A DNA stretch of 44,200 nt from assembly GCF_000359125.1 (NCBI RefSeq), contig NZ_CAAF010000059.1:1-44200 (forward strand), read 5' to 3'. This document shows positions 32,958-41,968 of this stretch, piece after piece (within the stretch, counting starts at the first letter, position 1; each line of letters starts with the position of its first letter). The notes below the pieces were generated by a model. That model made no database searches. It was not told where the DNA came from and saw only the letters and a list, made by a program, of their open reading frames with translations. The DNA comes from Mesorhizobium sp. STM 4661 (GTDB lineage: Bacteria > Pseudomonadota > Alphaproteobacteria > Rhizobiales > Rhizobiaceae). The translations under genes were made by a program, and so were the position numbers.

Positions 32958-35183
32958 TCAGTGTAAGAACCAGTATCGCAGCTGACGGTTAACTGTGCCC
33001 GTTTTGAGCGACGTCAGCGCAAAGACCAGCCCTGGCATGATCTTCAATCGTTTGCTGATGAAGATCGCCATGGCCACGTTCCAGACAGCCAGGGCAAGCG
33101 CGAGGCCTATTGCGGCGCCCATTGGACCGTAGAGCTCGATTCCCACCGCACAGCCTATGAGGCCGGCGGCCGCGCCGACGATCATGGCTACGGCCGCCGC
33201 CCATTCGTTGCCAGTCATCGTCAACAGGTTCAGCTGCGGTCCGCACAGTGCGACAGCGACATATCCGAGCATCAGCACCCGGGCGATGGGCGCTCCTGAG
33301 CTGAAATCCTCGCCGAACCAGCTCATGAGAGGTCTGACGATCACAACCAGCGGGACAGCCATGGCAATGGCGCCGCAGGCCGAAAGTATCGAGGCGCGTG
33401 AAAATAGCTGCTGCAGCCCCTTGCGGTCGCCTTGCGCATGCAGGGCCGCCGCCGCCGGCGAAAACATCACCCCGACAGCAGCCACGGAAAGACCCACAAG
33501 CAATGCGACGTTCAATCCCAAGGCGAAGATTCCTGCATCTTTGATATGACCCGTCCAGCCCAGCACCATGACGCCGGCGCGGTTGATGAAAACATCGAGC
33601 CCGGCCATGAGCATGATTGGCGGAACCACGGCCCACCACTCTTGCGATGCGTCGCTGGGCTCGGTTTGCCGCAGGCCGGTCGGCTGAAACCTCGTTGCGA
33701 GGATATACACCAGTGCGACTGTAATGCCCGAGCTTATCAGCACCGTCTTCATCACCAAGGTGGCGTCAAGGGTCCACGATCCCGACAAGGCCGCCGCTCC
33801 CAGCAACGTCAACAACAGGCCGTCGCGCACGATGCGTTCCGGCAAAAGGGCTGAGACACCGCCGCCGAAAGAACGAACAAGTGTCGCGCCCAAGGCGTAG
33901 GCGGTGACCAGTGGCACTGCCGCCATGCCTAGAAGTTGGCTGATTTCAAGTTCCTTCTGAGAAGGATTTGAAAAGAAAAAGATCAAGGCGGCGCCTGTGA
34001 TGCCGAACAGTGTCGCCGCTGCCAGCGCCCTTTGCAGAGCAAATCTGATTACGCCGTGTGCCAGGTCAAGCCGCCCTTTGGCCCTGTAGGCGGACACGAA
34101 GCGCAATAGGGATATATTGAAACCAAGTGTCGCAAGATAGGCAAGCACGGAAGTCCAGGACAGGACGTAGGAATAGATGCCGTAGCTGGTGGGACCAACA
34201 AGGCGCGCAATCAACAATTGCGCCAGGCTGGTCAATCCCGCGCCGCCGACATAGATCATAAGAGCGAAGACGGTAGCGTAGCCGAGGCTTCGGCCCATGT
34301 CTTGGTTGGGACGGTTTTGGTTGGGGCGCGAAACGACATCTGCCGCGGCAACAGAGACAGCAGGATTTCGTGCCGTCTTCACAACTCCATAGTCGTCGAG
34401 GTTGTCATCGAACACCTCATGATCCTCGCTGCCTTGGACTGCGGGTCGACCTCCGGCTTGCAGGATTTTCGAGATTATCTTGTGCTCGACACACTCGATG
34501 CCTTCCAACGAAGACCGATCGTTGAGAGTATGGATCGGAATGATTTTCCGGTCGGATTCGACAAGAATATCATCTAAGCTTTGAAACACCCCGAAAGCGC
34601 GCATGCTCGTGTCGAAATCCGTCTCGAAAATTCGCTCCGCAGGCGCTTCGTGCATCATCCGCTGCTGCAGGCGCGTCTCCACGATCGAGCGCGGCGCAAC
34701 AACTCTGAGCGTGAAATCAGCGGTGGGCGCGAGGCTGAGGGCCTTTGCGAGCGCGGCCTTGTCCGCGGTTCCATTAAGCATTGCCAGCGATGCAACCGCC
34801 TGGACATAGCCCTGATCGAATATGACCACGTCTCTGGATTGCTTGGCCTCATCCCAGCGGCGCGAAAGTTTCAATATGTGCTGCCAGAGCCGGGCCCGCC
34901 ATATTCGTTTTTTGGGCGGGATCATTCTTGTCATGGAAAGAGACGTCGAGAGATCTTTGATTCTGCCTCTCGGCGAGAGCAATATTTTCAATGTTGAAAA
35001 TATTGCCGATATGATCCTGAAAATAGCCAGAAAGACTCCAAGATCGACGCTCGATCCCCTCTCGCGAGGCGCGTGACCGGGGGCGACCCTGGCATTGTAC
35101 CCCTGCCCGCGCAGTCGCCGGGCAAGAGCGTGAGCAAAGGTCCTCTTGCCGGATCCAGGCGGCCCGAAGAGTTCAATGATCAT
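32958..35183 (-). CDS. Fusion of a P-loop kinase-like domain with a Wzx-type flippase
   Basis: A 741-residue two-part protein. Residues 1-245 are a P-loop NTPase similar to adenylate/thymidylate kinases: Walker A GPPGSGKRT at 7-15, a Walker-B-like DVVIFDQGY at 118-126 and an Arg-rich lid region (VETRLQQRMMHE). A low-complexity linker follows (about 250-295, PNQNRPNQD). Residues 296-741 form a polysaccharide flippase with about 12 membrane helices (SLAQLLIARLVGPTSYGIYSYVLSW, in parts), the Wzx/MATE-like fold that moves lipid-linked repeat units across the inner membrane. One open frame covers both parts. Met296 (34298) has no good ribosome site, which favours a true fusion. ATG 35183 fits the Walker A start. 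It is last in the minus EPS operon, 55 bases after the Wzc-like gene. Confidence 0.8.
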   Translation of the reverse strand: MIIELFGPPGSGKRTFAHALARRLRGQGYNARVAPGHAPRERGSSVDLGVFLAIFRIISAIFSTLKILLSPRGRIKDLSTSLSMTRMIPPKKRIWRARLWQHILKLSRRWDEAKQSRDVVIFDQGYVQAVASLAMLNGTADKAALAKALSLAPTADFTLRVVAPRSIVETRLQQRMMHEAPAERIFETDFDTSMRAFGVFQSLDDILVESDRKIIPIHTLNDRSSLEGIECVEHKIISKILQAGGRPAVQGSEDHEVFDDNLDDYGVVKTARNPAVSVAAADVVSRPNQNRPNQDMGRSLGYATVFALMIYVGGAGLTSLAQLLIARLVGPTSYGIYSYVLSWTSVLAYLATLGFNISLLRFVSAYRAKGRLDLAHGVIRFALQRALAAATLFGITGAALIFFFSNPSQKELEISQLLGMAAVPLVTAYALGATLVRSFGGGVSALLPERIVRDGLLLTLLGAAALSGSWTLDATLVMKTVLISSGITVALVYILATRFQPTGLRQTEPSDASQEWWAVVPPIMLMAGLDVFINRAGVMVLGWTGHIKDAGIFALGLNVALLVGLSVAAVGVMFSPAAAALHAQGDRKGLQQLFSRASILSACGAIAMAVPLVVIVRPLMSWFGEDFSSGAPIARVLMLGYVAVALCGPQLNLLTMTGNEWAAAVAMIVGAAAGLIGCAVGIELYGPMGAAIGLALALAVWNVAMAIFISKRLKIMPGLVFALTSLKTGTVNRQLRYWFLH

Positions 35184-35238
35184 AAGGTCAAATCCGATCG
35201 TGGCGATATCGTTGCTGCTTGGAGGCCGCTTGTGACGC

Positions 35239-37458
35239 TCATGACACTCTCTCGAGCAAAAGATCAGCGCTGTCCCCGAAATGATAGCCGGCGTGCTTCT
35301 TGAGATTGACCTGCGTGAGAACGCTCCCCACAGGGACCGAAACCGATGCATCGCTCGCAAGCGGCTCCAGAACACCGCGCGCGATGCTGCGTCGTGTCTT
35401 GCCCCAGCGGATGGCGAAAAGAACCGCGTCAGCCCAACTCGTCAGAAGCCCGGCCTCTGGTCCTGCAAGTCCCAGCGGTCCATTTATGATGACGATGCTG
35501 TAGATCGACTGTAGCTCATCCGTAAACAGGGCACCGTCGGCCGTGGACAGCAGCGCCAGCAGATCCTCCGATGGCGCAAGAGCCATGAAGTCGATTCCGA
35601 TTTCAGGCATTCCGACGGTTGCATCATGCAAGGCACAGCGGTCACTCACATAGTCTCCGAAGAAATTGCGTGGCTTGTGTGCTGTGAACTCGTCCAGAAA
35701 CTCGTTCGTGAGGGGCGTGCCCGTGCCGTCAAGATCGAGGAAAAGCACTCTGCCTCCCAGCCGGGTGGCTGCCAGGGCCAGGCTCCATGCAAGTTCGGTC
35801 TTGCCATCATCCTGCACGCTGGACGTGACGAGAATGACATGCGACGAGCGATCCCTGACCGGCTTGGGCGCCGCGGCGACAAGCAGGGACGTTACGGCGC
35901 GGCTGTATCTGGACTTCTGCTGGGCGAGAACCAACTGCTGCAGTCGCTTGGCGTGCATTGTGGGAGCCTGTGGTATCAGCCCCAAGCAAGGAACCCCGAG
36001 CGCTGCTTCAGCTTCGGACTCGCCACGCAGAGTCTGATCGAGGCGATTACGAAGAACGACGAAGACGCCGCCAATGAGGCCAAACACGACCATGCCGGGT
36101 GGAATAAGAAAGATTGGCGATAGGGTCCTTGGATTCGTCGGCGGCCATGCGGCTGAAAGGGTCGAGACTCCGGCCGACGGAGTTGCGATGCGGCGGATCA
36201 AATCCTGTTGTTGGGTCAGAAGCTGATTGTATCGCTGCGTCAGGATACTGACCTGCGGCTCCAGCGCACGCAGCCCGGACAGCCGGCCGGCTGTTTCGGC
36301 GCCAACCGCGTCGAGCACGCTCTTGCGTGTGTCTAGAGTGGTGACCTGGGCACGATAGATCTCCGCTTCCGCCGCGATACGGGCGGTGCCCTGTTCTATC
36401 TGGAGGTTGATCGAATTGGTCAAATCGTCACTTGCCTCGCCATTGGCTTGCCGAGCCGCCAGGTCGATCAGCACCTGTGACCCCATCGCTTCGGCGAGCG
36501 CGGTGATCGGCGCCCCTTTCTTTCGCAGGTCCTGAATATGTTGAAGGCGAGCTTCCGTGGCGGAGAGATCCGCTTTCGACAAGGAAATCTGCTGGCTGAG
36601 TTCGGCCGTCTCCCTGGCGGCGCTGTCCGCCGCACCTTGGTCAACGGCGCCATGGCTCAGCCGATACTTCTCCAGACGATCGGTCGCTTCTGCCAGATCG
36701 CTTTGCACTCCCGGCAAGGCGGCGACGATCGAGTCGAGTTCCAGCTTATCCGAGCCCTGGTGCCTCTTTGCGAGATCGTCGATGTACAGTTGGGCGAACG
36801 TATTGGCCACCATGGCGGCTCGCGTTGGATTGTTATCGGTGAAGCCTACTGTGATCACTCTCGATCGCAGTTCCTGCCCGACCCTCACGTCCTTGCGTAG
36901 CGCCTTCAGTTCAGCTGCATCCAAGTCTTCCGGTTTGCTCTGCGGCCAAATTCTGCTCAACAGACCACCTGCAAATGAGTGCGAATTCGATTGGCCGTCC
37001 TGAGCAGGATTGGGGCGAGCATCGCCAGTTCCGGAGCCGCCTTGTGCGGCAGTGCTGCCAGCCTCCATTTTGCGAAGCGCCGTCACCACGCGACGCAGAT
37101 GCCCTTGCGACGAGAGCATGGTTATATGATCGTCAATGCTGGCATCCAGCATCTCTGGAGCAATTTCCGTGCCGTTAGGCCCGCTCCTGCTGGGAGCATC
37201 AAGAATGATTTGCGTGGTCGCTTCGTACTCGACAGGGCGAATAAAGCCTGCAAGCCCGGCCAAGACACCACCTAGAACGACCATGGCTAGCAGGAACCAT
37301 TTTCGTCTCGCCATGGTAGTCAGAAGTTGCTGTAAGGGGTTCTCCGTGTCGATCTGCTCGCGCAGCGGCCGCCTCATACGCGGCTTGGTCTCACGCGCGG
37401 TCACATGCATCTCAGTCGCGCGCGGAAGTTGAATGCGGCTGACTATGGAACCTTCCAT
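35239..37458 (-). CDS. Polysaccharide co-polymerase, Wzc/ExoP-like, with degenerate kinase domain
   Basis: A 739-residue chain-length regulator. There is one membrane helix at about 53-72 (WFLLAMVVLGGVLAGLAGFI), a Wzz domain (VEYEATTQIILDAP), a long periplasmic coiled coil (about 240-430), a second helix near 475-500 (IFLIPPGMVVFGLIGGVFVV) and a cytoplasmic BY-kinase-type domain. In that domain Walker A reads SSVQDDGKTE, Walker A' reads VLFLDLDGTG and Walker B reads IVIINGPLG, with Asn where the catalytic Asp is expected. No C-terminal tyrosine cluster is present. It therefore probably sets chain length without normal autophosphorylation. AGGAG precedes ATG 37458, one base after the AsnB stop codon, implying coupled translation. 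Confidence 0.85.
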   Translation of the reverse strand: MEGSIVSRIQLPRATEMHVTARETKPRMRRPLREQIDTENPLQQLLTTMARRKWFLLAMVVLGGVLAGLAGFIRPVEYEATTQIILDAPSRSGPNGTEIAPEMLDASIDDHITMLSSQGHLRRVVTALRKMEAGSTAAQGGSGTGDARPNPAQDGQSNSHSFAGGLLSRIWPQSKPEDLDAAELKALRKDVRVGQELRSRVITVGFTDNNPTRAAMVANTFAQLYIDDLAKRHQGSDKLELDSIVAALPGVQSDLAEATDRLEKYRLSHGAVDQGAADSAARETAELSQQISLSKADLSATEARLQHIQDLRKKGAPITALAEAMGSQVLIDLAARQANGEASDDLTNSINLQIEQGTARIAAEAEIYRAQVTTLDTRKSVLDAVGAETAGRLSGLRALEPQVSILTQRYNQLLTQQQDLIRRIATPSAGVSTLSAAWPPTNPRTLSPIFLIPPGMVVFGLIGGVFVVLRNRLDQTLRGESEAEAALGVPCLGLIPQAPTMHAKRLQQLVLAQQKSRYSRAVTSLLVAAAPKPVRDRSSHVILVTSSVQDDGKTELAWSLALAATRLGGRVLFLDLDGTGTPLTNEFLDEFTAHKPRNFFGDYVSDRCALHDATVGMPEIGIDFMALAPSEDLLALLSTADGALFTDELQSIYSIVIINGPLGLAGPEAGLLTSWADAVLFAIRWGKTRRSIARGVLEPLASDASVSVPVGSVLTQVNLKKHAGYHFGDSADLLLERVS

Positions 37459-37459
37459 C

Positions 37460-39457
37460 TTACACTCCTGCCAGTTCGAAAATGCGGGACAGATCCTTTG
37501 CTGGCGTCGATGGGCGACTGGCCTCGTTGCGCCATGCCTGGAACATCAATGCCGCCCACAGATCACGAGAATGATCGTGCCTGCCGTCCATGTGATCTCG
37601 CCAGCAGGTCTCGACCTTTGCAAAGTCGAAGATCCCATCCCCGGAGAGGCGCATATCGGCGATAAGATCGCTGGCCCAGATGCGCAGCGGCCCTCTCAGC
37701 CAGACAGCTATCGGGACGTCGAAGCCATGCTTCGGCCGATCGATCAGTCGCTCGGGGACGTAGCGATGCAACAGCTGGCGAAGGATCCACTTGCCTCTGC
37801 CGTGGCGAACCATCACGTCCGCCGGCAGGCGCCAGGCGAATTCGACAACCCGATGATCGAGAAGCGGGCATCGTCCCTCGAGGCTGTTGGCCATGCTGGC
37901 GCGGTCGAGCTTCACCAGTATGTCGCCGGGCAGATAGCCGACCATGTCGTCGTACAGGAGACGCGACAGCAGGCCGTCAAGCGGTGGTGTGCCATTGATC
38001 GATATGGGGGGTCTATGGTGAGTGAGGTTTTCGGTCGATGATCCCATCAGCCGCTGATACAGTTCATCCTCATCCGCCGCTGAAAGGAGCCGAGCCAGGC
38101 GATCCAGCCGGTCGCTCCGCAGTGCATGGCGCGCATGCGCCGAAAGCGGCAGCTTGCTGACGAGATCGTGACGGGCCGCACGGGCCAGCAATCCAATTCC
38201 TGTCGCAAGCGTCTGGCGCATCGGCAACGGGAGACCATGCTGCCGTTTCACTCGGGCCGCCATGAGGTGGCGAGCGTAACCGGCAAAGCATTCGTCGCCA
38301 CCGTCGCCCGACAGAGCCACCGTGACGTGCTGGCGAGCCAGCCTCGCCACGAGCAGAGTTGGTATCTGCGATTCGTCGGCGAACGGCTCGTCCCAGGTCT
38401 GTGGCAGTTCTGGGATGATGTCGCGCGCGGAGGCGGGCGAAAGGTGAAGTTCGGTATGGTCGGTGCCCAGATGCCGGGCGACTTCGGCAGCGTGGGGCGC
38501 CTCATCGAACCCGCCTTCTCCGAAAGCAATCGTGAACGTGCGCACCGGTTTTTGGGACTGAGCCTGCATCAGGGCGACAACGGCGGAACTGTCGACGCCG
38601 CCGGATAGAAAGCCGCCCAGCGGCACATCGGCGACCATGCGTTCCCGGACGGCAAGTCTCAGCAACTCGTCGAGCTTGTTTATCAGCTCCTCGTCGGTGC
38701 CGGCGATTGGTTCCTGCCGACCCTTCTCGGCGACATCGGCCAGCGACCACCACTGCCGGATGTGGTGCGAAAGGGACGCGGCACTGCGTGCGCCAGCAAA
38801 ATCTGCCGCCGTAACAGACAGAACGGAACCTGGCGGCAGCTTGAACACGCCCTGCCAGATGCAACTGTTGTCCGGTACCCATCCCCTCGACAGCATCGCC
38901 GCCGCCGCATTGAGATCGAGCTCCTGACGGAAACCTGGAAAACGGTTGATTGCCTTTAACTCGGAGGCAAAAACCAATGCATCGCGTGTTGCGGCAACGT
39001 AGAGCGGCTTTTTGCCCATTCGGTCACGGGCGAGATGAAGGGTCCTCGTCTTCCGGTCCCACAATCCAAACGCGAACATGCCGGCAAAGCGCTTGAGCGC
39101 TGCGTCGAGTCCCCAATTCTCGATCGCGCACAGCATGACTTCAGTGTCGCTGGTGCCGCGGAAACAATGGCCCGCACTTTCAAGTTCGTGGCGAAGATCG
39201 CGGAAATTATAGATCTCGCCGTTGAAGGTGATGACATATCGGGCACTTGCCGAACGCATCGGCTGATGTCCAGCCTCCGACAAATCGACAATGGCCAGAC
39301 GCCTGTGACCGAACGCGACGCCGGCTTCACGATCGGCCCAGAAGCCTTCGCCGTCGGGCCCACGGTGACGAAGCGCAGTCGTCATTCCCGCTATGGCCTT
39401 CAGCGGCTTCGCGTCGGCCGCACCCGGTGCTAGGAGAATTCCGGCAATCCCACACAT
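37460..39457 (-). CDS. asnB: Asparagine synthetase-type amidotransferase of the EPS operon
   Basis: A 665-residue class II amidotransferase. The glutaminase domain starts MCGIAGIL (Cys2 nucleophile), with LRHRGPDGEGFW, TFNGEIYNFRDLR and TSDTEVML. The synthetase domain has the PP-loop FLSGGVDSSAVVAL near residue 284, SGDGGDECFAGY and the family string SMANSLEGRCPLLDHRVVEFAW. All catalytic motifs are intact. Placed between a polymerase and a chain-length gene, it more likely amidates a sugar carboxylate (for example a uronic acid) or another EPS precursor than makes free asparagine. That role is inferred; AsnB homologues are common in capsule and EPS loci. It is distinct in sequence from the AsnB at 10324. 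Confidence 0.88.
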   Translation of the reverse strand: MCGIAGILLAPGAADAKPLKAIAGMTTALRHRGPDGEGFWADREAGVAFGHRRLAIVDLSEAGHQPMRSASARYVITFNGEIYNFRDLRHELESAGHCFRGTSDTEVMLCAIENWGLDAALKRFAGMFAFGLWDRKTRTLHLARDRMGKKPLYVAATRDALVFASELKAINRFPGFRQELDLNAAAAMLSRGWVPDNSCIWQGVFKLPPGSVLSVTAADFAGARSAASLSHHIRQWWSLADVAEKGRQEPIAGTDEELINKLDELLRLAVRERMVADVPLGGFLSGGVDSSAVVALMQAQSQKPVRTFTIAFGEGGFDEAPHAAEVARHLGTDHTELHLSPASARDIIPELPQTWDEPFADESQIPTLLVARLARQHVTVALSGDGGDECFAGYARHLMAARVKRQHGLPLPMRQTLATGIGLLARAARHDLVSKLPLSAHARHALRSDRLDRLARLLSAADEDELYQRLMGSSTENLTHHRPPISINGTPPLDGLLSRLLYDDMVGYLPGDILVKLDRASMANSLEGRCPLLDHRVVEFAWRLPADVMVRHGRGKWILRQLLHRYVPERLIDRPKHGFDVPIAVWLRGPLRIWASDLIADMRLSGDGIFDFAKVETCWRDHMDGRHDHSRDLWAALMFQAWRNEASRPSTPAKDLSRIFELAGV

Positions 39458-39461
39458 CCCT

Positions 39462-40745
39462 TTACCCCGCGTAGCTATAAGTTCGATTGCGGGTCACCGA
39501 AGCTGCTCGTGACGTTGAAACTGTTCGCGACGTTCCAACAACGAGGCATAGGGTGACCGCAAACCACACGATCGGGTGTCGGACGATCAGGTGCGGAAAC
39601 CCGTAAAAAAGGATCGACAACATCAACGCCAACAGGGCATCGGCCTTCGCACGCCAAGCGGCCAGGGTGGCTGAGCCAAGGATCCAGAGCAGGGCCAGGA
39701 CCGCAATCAATCCACCTTGAGTATACGTATCGAGATAGGTGTTGTGGGCCTCGAAAGGTTCGCGTCGAAACTGCTTATAGACCGCGAGCGGGCGGTCCAC
39801 ATGCGGGCCGGGTCCAAGGCCCAGAGACCCTGAAGTCAAGCCCTTTTGGAATGCATCGGTCCAGAGACTGAAGCGAAGTTCAGCAGTCTCCGTTGTCTCC
39901 TCGCCGCCCCCACCTCGGCTGAGACCCTTGGCGATATCTTCGACGTTGCCAAACTCCGTGACAACATAGGGTGCCGTCGACACCGCCAGGGGAAGAAAGC
40001 CGACCACCAACAGGAGGGTCACCTGGCGGAAAACGGTGACTTTGTTACCGGACGCGAACCATATCCGAACACGCAGCCCCAGAAATGTCAGGAGGGTAAG
40101 GATGCTTGTAAGAAGAAAGGTATCACTCTTTGTCAGCTTCCCGACAAGGAAGGTCACACCAATGCTGCTGAACGCAAATACCCTCGCCCATGGATTGCGG
40201 GCGGTCGTTGCAAGATACAACGCCAGCGGACCAAAGAGCGCACAATAGAGCGCCAGTTGGTTCGGATTTTCGGACCAGCCGACGAAGCGATCCCAGAACC
40301 ATGGGTCGACGCCGGGTTGTTGGATAAAACCCCAGCCGAGCGCCAGCTGAAAGAGAAAGCACGCATTCGCTATGCCGATCACCCACCAGGCGGTGCGACG
40401 TAGATGAAGTTCGGCTTCGGGCTCGGCTGCGGAGAGACAGGTGACGCAGGCCAACAGCACATAGGCTGTCATATCGTGGACCGGCGCCGCAAGTAATTCA
40501 ACCGAGGTCAACAGGCCAATGATGAGACCGATCCCCCAGGCAAACGTCATGATCACCCAGAAGGTCACAAGATGGTACAGGGCCGGCGTGGCCTCCAGGC
40601 GACCACCCATGACTATTCGGCCGATCGACAGCATGATCCAAAGCGACAGCAGCAATTCGGTATATCCGAAAGGCATTCCTGGAATGCTGAGCTGCGCGGC
40701 GTAGGCCATCGCAATGCCGCCGGCCAGCAAGGCGTCCCGGATCAT
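39462..40745 (-). CDS. O-antigen ligase/polymerase family membrane protein (Wzy-like)
   Basis: A 427-residue integral membrane protein with about ten helices. It has the long periplasmic loop and signature of the O-antigen ligase/Wzy family: LRFSLWTDAFQKGLTSGSLGLGPG followed by FEAHNTYLDTYTQGGLIAVLA, with the conserved His-Asn. In a cluster with a flippase and a co-polymerase it should be the EPS polymerase joining repeat units in the periplasm. A ligase role cannot be excluded. Its start codon overlaps the glycosyltransferase stop by 4 bases and AsnB follows after 4 bases. Confidence 0.82.
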   Translation of the reverse strand: MIRDALLAGGIAMAYAAQLSIPGMPFGYTELLLSLWIMLSIGRIVMGGRLEATPALYHLVTFWVIMTFAWGIGLIIGLLTSVELLAAPVHDMTAYVLLACVTCLSAAEPEAELHLRRTAWWVIGIANACFLFQLALGWGFIQQPGVDPWFWDRFVGWSENPNQLALYCALFGPLALYLATTARNPWARVFAFSSIGVTFLVGKLTKSDTFLLTSILTLLTFLGLRVRIWFASGNKVTVFRQVTLLLVVGFLPLAVSTAPYVVTEFGNVEDIAKGLSRGGGGEETTETAELRFSLWTDAFQKGLTSGSLGLGPGPHVDRPLAVYKQFRREPFEAHNTYLDTYTQGGLIAVLALLWILGSATLAAWRAKADALLALMLSILFYGFPHLIVRHPIVWFAVTLCLVVGTSRTVSTSRAASVTRNRTYSYAG

Positions 40746-41968
40746 CGGCGCACCCCACCCATTTCGGGCTCTGCGGCGTCCTTTTCGAGCAAGATCGGGG
40801 ACACAGATCGAGCGAGATCGCCATGGGATTTGGCGCTAAGGACTTTTTTGTACAGATCGCAATACTGGTCGACGACCCAGGGCAGCGAGAACTGCTCCCG
40901 GACGAGTTCGACAGAACGACCGCCCATGAGCTTTCCGAGATCGCGGTCGGAAAGGACGTCTATTATTCGAGACGCCAAGCCATCGGCGTCATGCGGCGGA
41001 ACGAGGTAGCCGTTCCATCCGTCTTTTACCACGTCGTTGCAGCCAGGCATCCTCGAGGCGACAATGGGCAATCCTGCCAGTCCTGCCTCCAGCAGGACGC
41101 GCGGGATCCCTTCTCGATATTCTGTGGGAAAAGCGAACAGATCGGCCATGCTGAGAAGGGCAGGAACATCGCGTCGCGGACCCAAGACAATGACATTGGG
41201 GGCGTAGCGATCGATGTCCGCTTTATCGACTGCAAATGGGCCCTCGGTTTCCCATGGACCGACGAGCACGACACGCGCATTCGGCCTCTTGGACAGGATG
41301 CGTGGAATTGCTTTGAGGAGTGTCGGGATACCCTTCTGACGGGTCAGCCGACCGACAAAAACGATGACTTCGGCGGACTGGTCGAGCCCGAGATCTTCGC
41401 GCATTTTCATCGCCGGCGGTGCAAGGTGCCTTGCCATGGCGAACGCATCGACATCGATTCCTGAACTGCGGATCAGCCGTCCGCTGCCGCGTCGGATTAA
41501 CCTGTAGCGCTCAAAGAAGGCCTGATCGTCCCGATTTTGGAACACCGTCGCAGCAGTCCAGAGGGACACAAGTCCTTGCAGTCCGCAAAAGATTGGACGC
41601 AGAGCCAGAGCCCGCGGCTCCAGCGACGAGAACGTCCAGCCCAGGCCATTGATCGTGCGGATGACGGGAAACTGTCCGCGCGCCGCAAGCGGCGTCAACA
41701 GGTTCGGCTTGGTGTCGAAGCTTTGCACAACGTCCGGCCGGAGTTCCGACATCAATTTTCTGATCGTTCTGACCGTGGCCCATTGTCCAGTGCCGCTGGA
41801 AAATCGGTCGAAACCGTACTGGCGATGCGGAATGCCATGCCGCAAAAACGCGGCTTCACTGCCGCTCGAAACCGCGGTGATCCGAAAACCCTTTTCGCGA
41901 AGCGACATCAGGAACGGGATTCTCAAGGCGTGGTCCTCGCCTCCCACACATACGAGATGCGGATTCAT
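40742..41968 (-). CDS. GT4-family glycosyltransferase
   Basis: A 408-residue GT-B glycosyltransferase. The N-terminal domain starts NPHLVCVGGEDHALRIPFL, with a glycan-acceptor region SELRPDVVQSFDTKPN. The C-terminal domain has VIVFVGRLTRQKGIPTLLKAI and the E-x7-E sugar-nucleotide motif in EYREGIPRVLLEAGLAGLP, then WNGYLVPPHD. It adds one sugar to the lipid-linked repeat unit on the cytoplasmic face. The start at ATG 41968 is backed by a GGGGAGGCAGG purine tract; the longer frame to 42079 has none. It is the first gene of the minus EPS operon. It is the only elongating glycosyltransferase in this window, few for a heteropolymer. Confidence 0.88.
   Translation of the reverse strand: MNPHLVCVGGEDHALRIPFLMSLREKGFRITAVSSGSEAAFLRHGIPHRQYGFDRFSSGTGQWATVRTIRKLMSELRPDVVQSFDTKPNLLTPLAARGQFPVIRTINGLGWTFSSLEPRALALRPIFCGLQGLVSLWTAATVFQNRDDQAFFERYRLIRRGSGRLIRSSGIDVDAFAMARHLAPPAMKMREDLGLDQSAEVIVFVGRLTRQKGIPTLLKAIPRILSKRPNARVVLVGPWETEGPFAVDKADIDRYAPNVIVLGPRRDVPALLSMADLFAFPTEYREGIPRVLLEAGLAGLPIVASRMPGCNDVVKDGWNGYLVPPHDADGLASRIIDVLSDRDLGKLMGGRSVELVREQFSLPWVVDQYCDLYKKVLSAKSHGDLARSVSPILLEKDAAEPEMGGVRR

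Noticed and set aside
32591..32992. 133-codon plus-strand frame
   Set aside because: Starts inside the IS21-type right end and ends inside the flippase gene; no motif.
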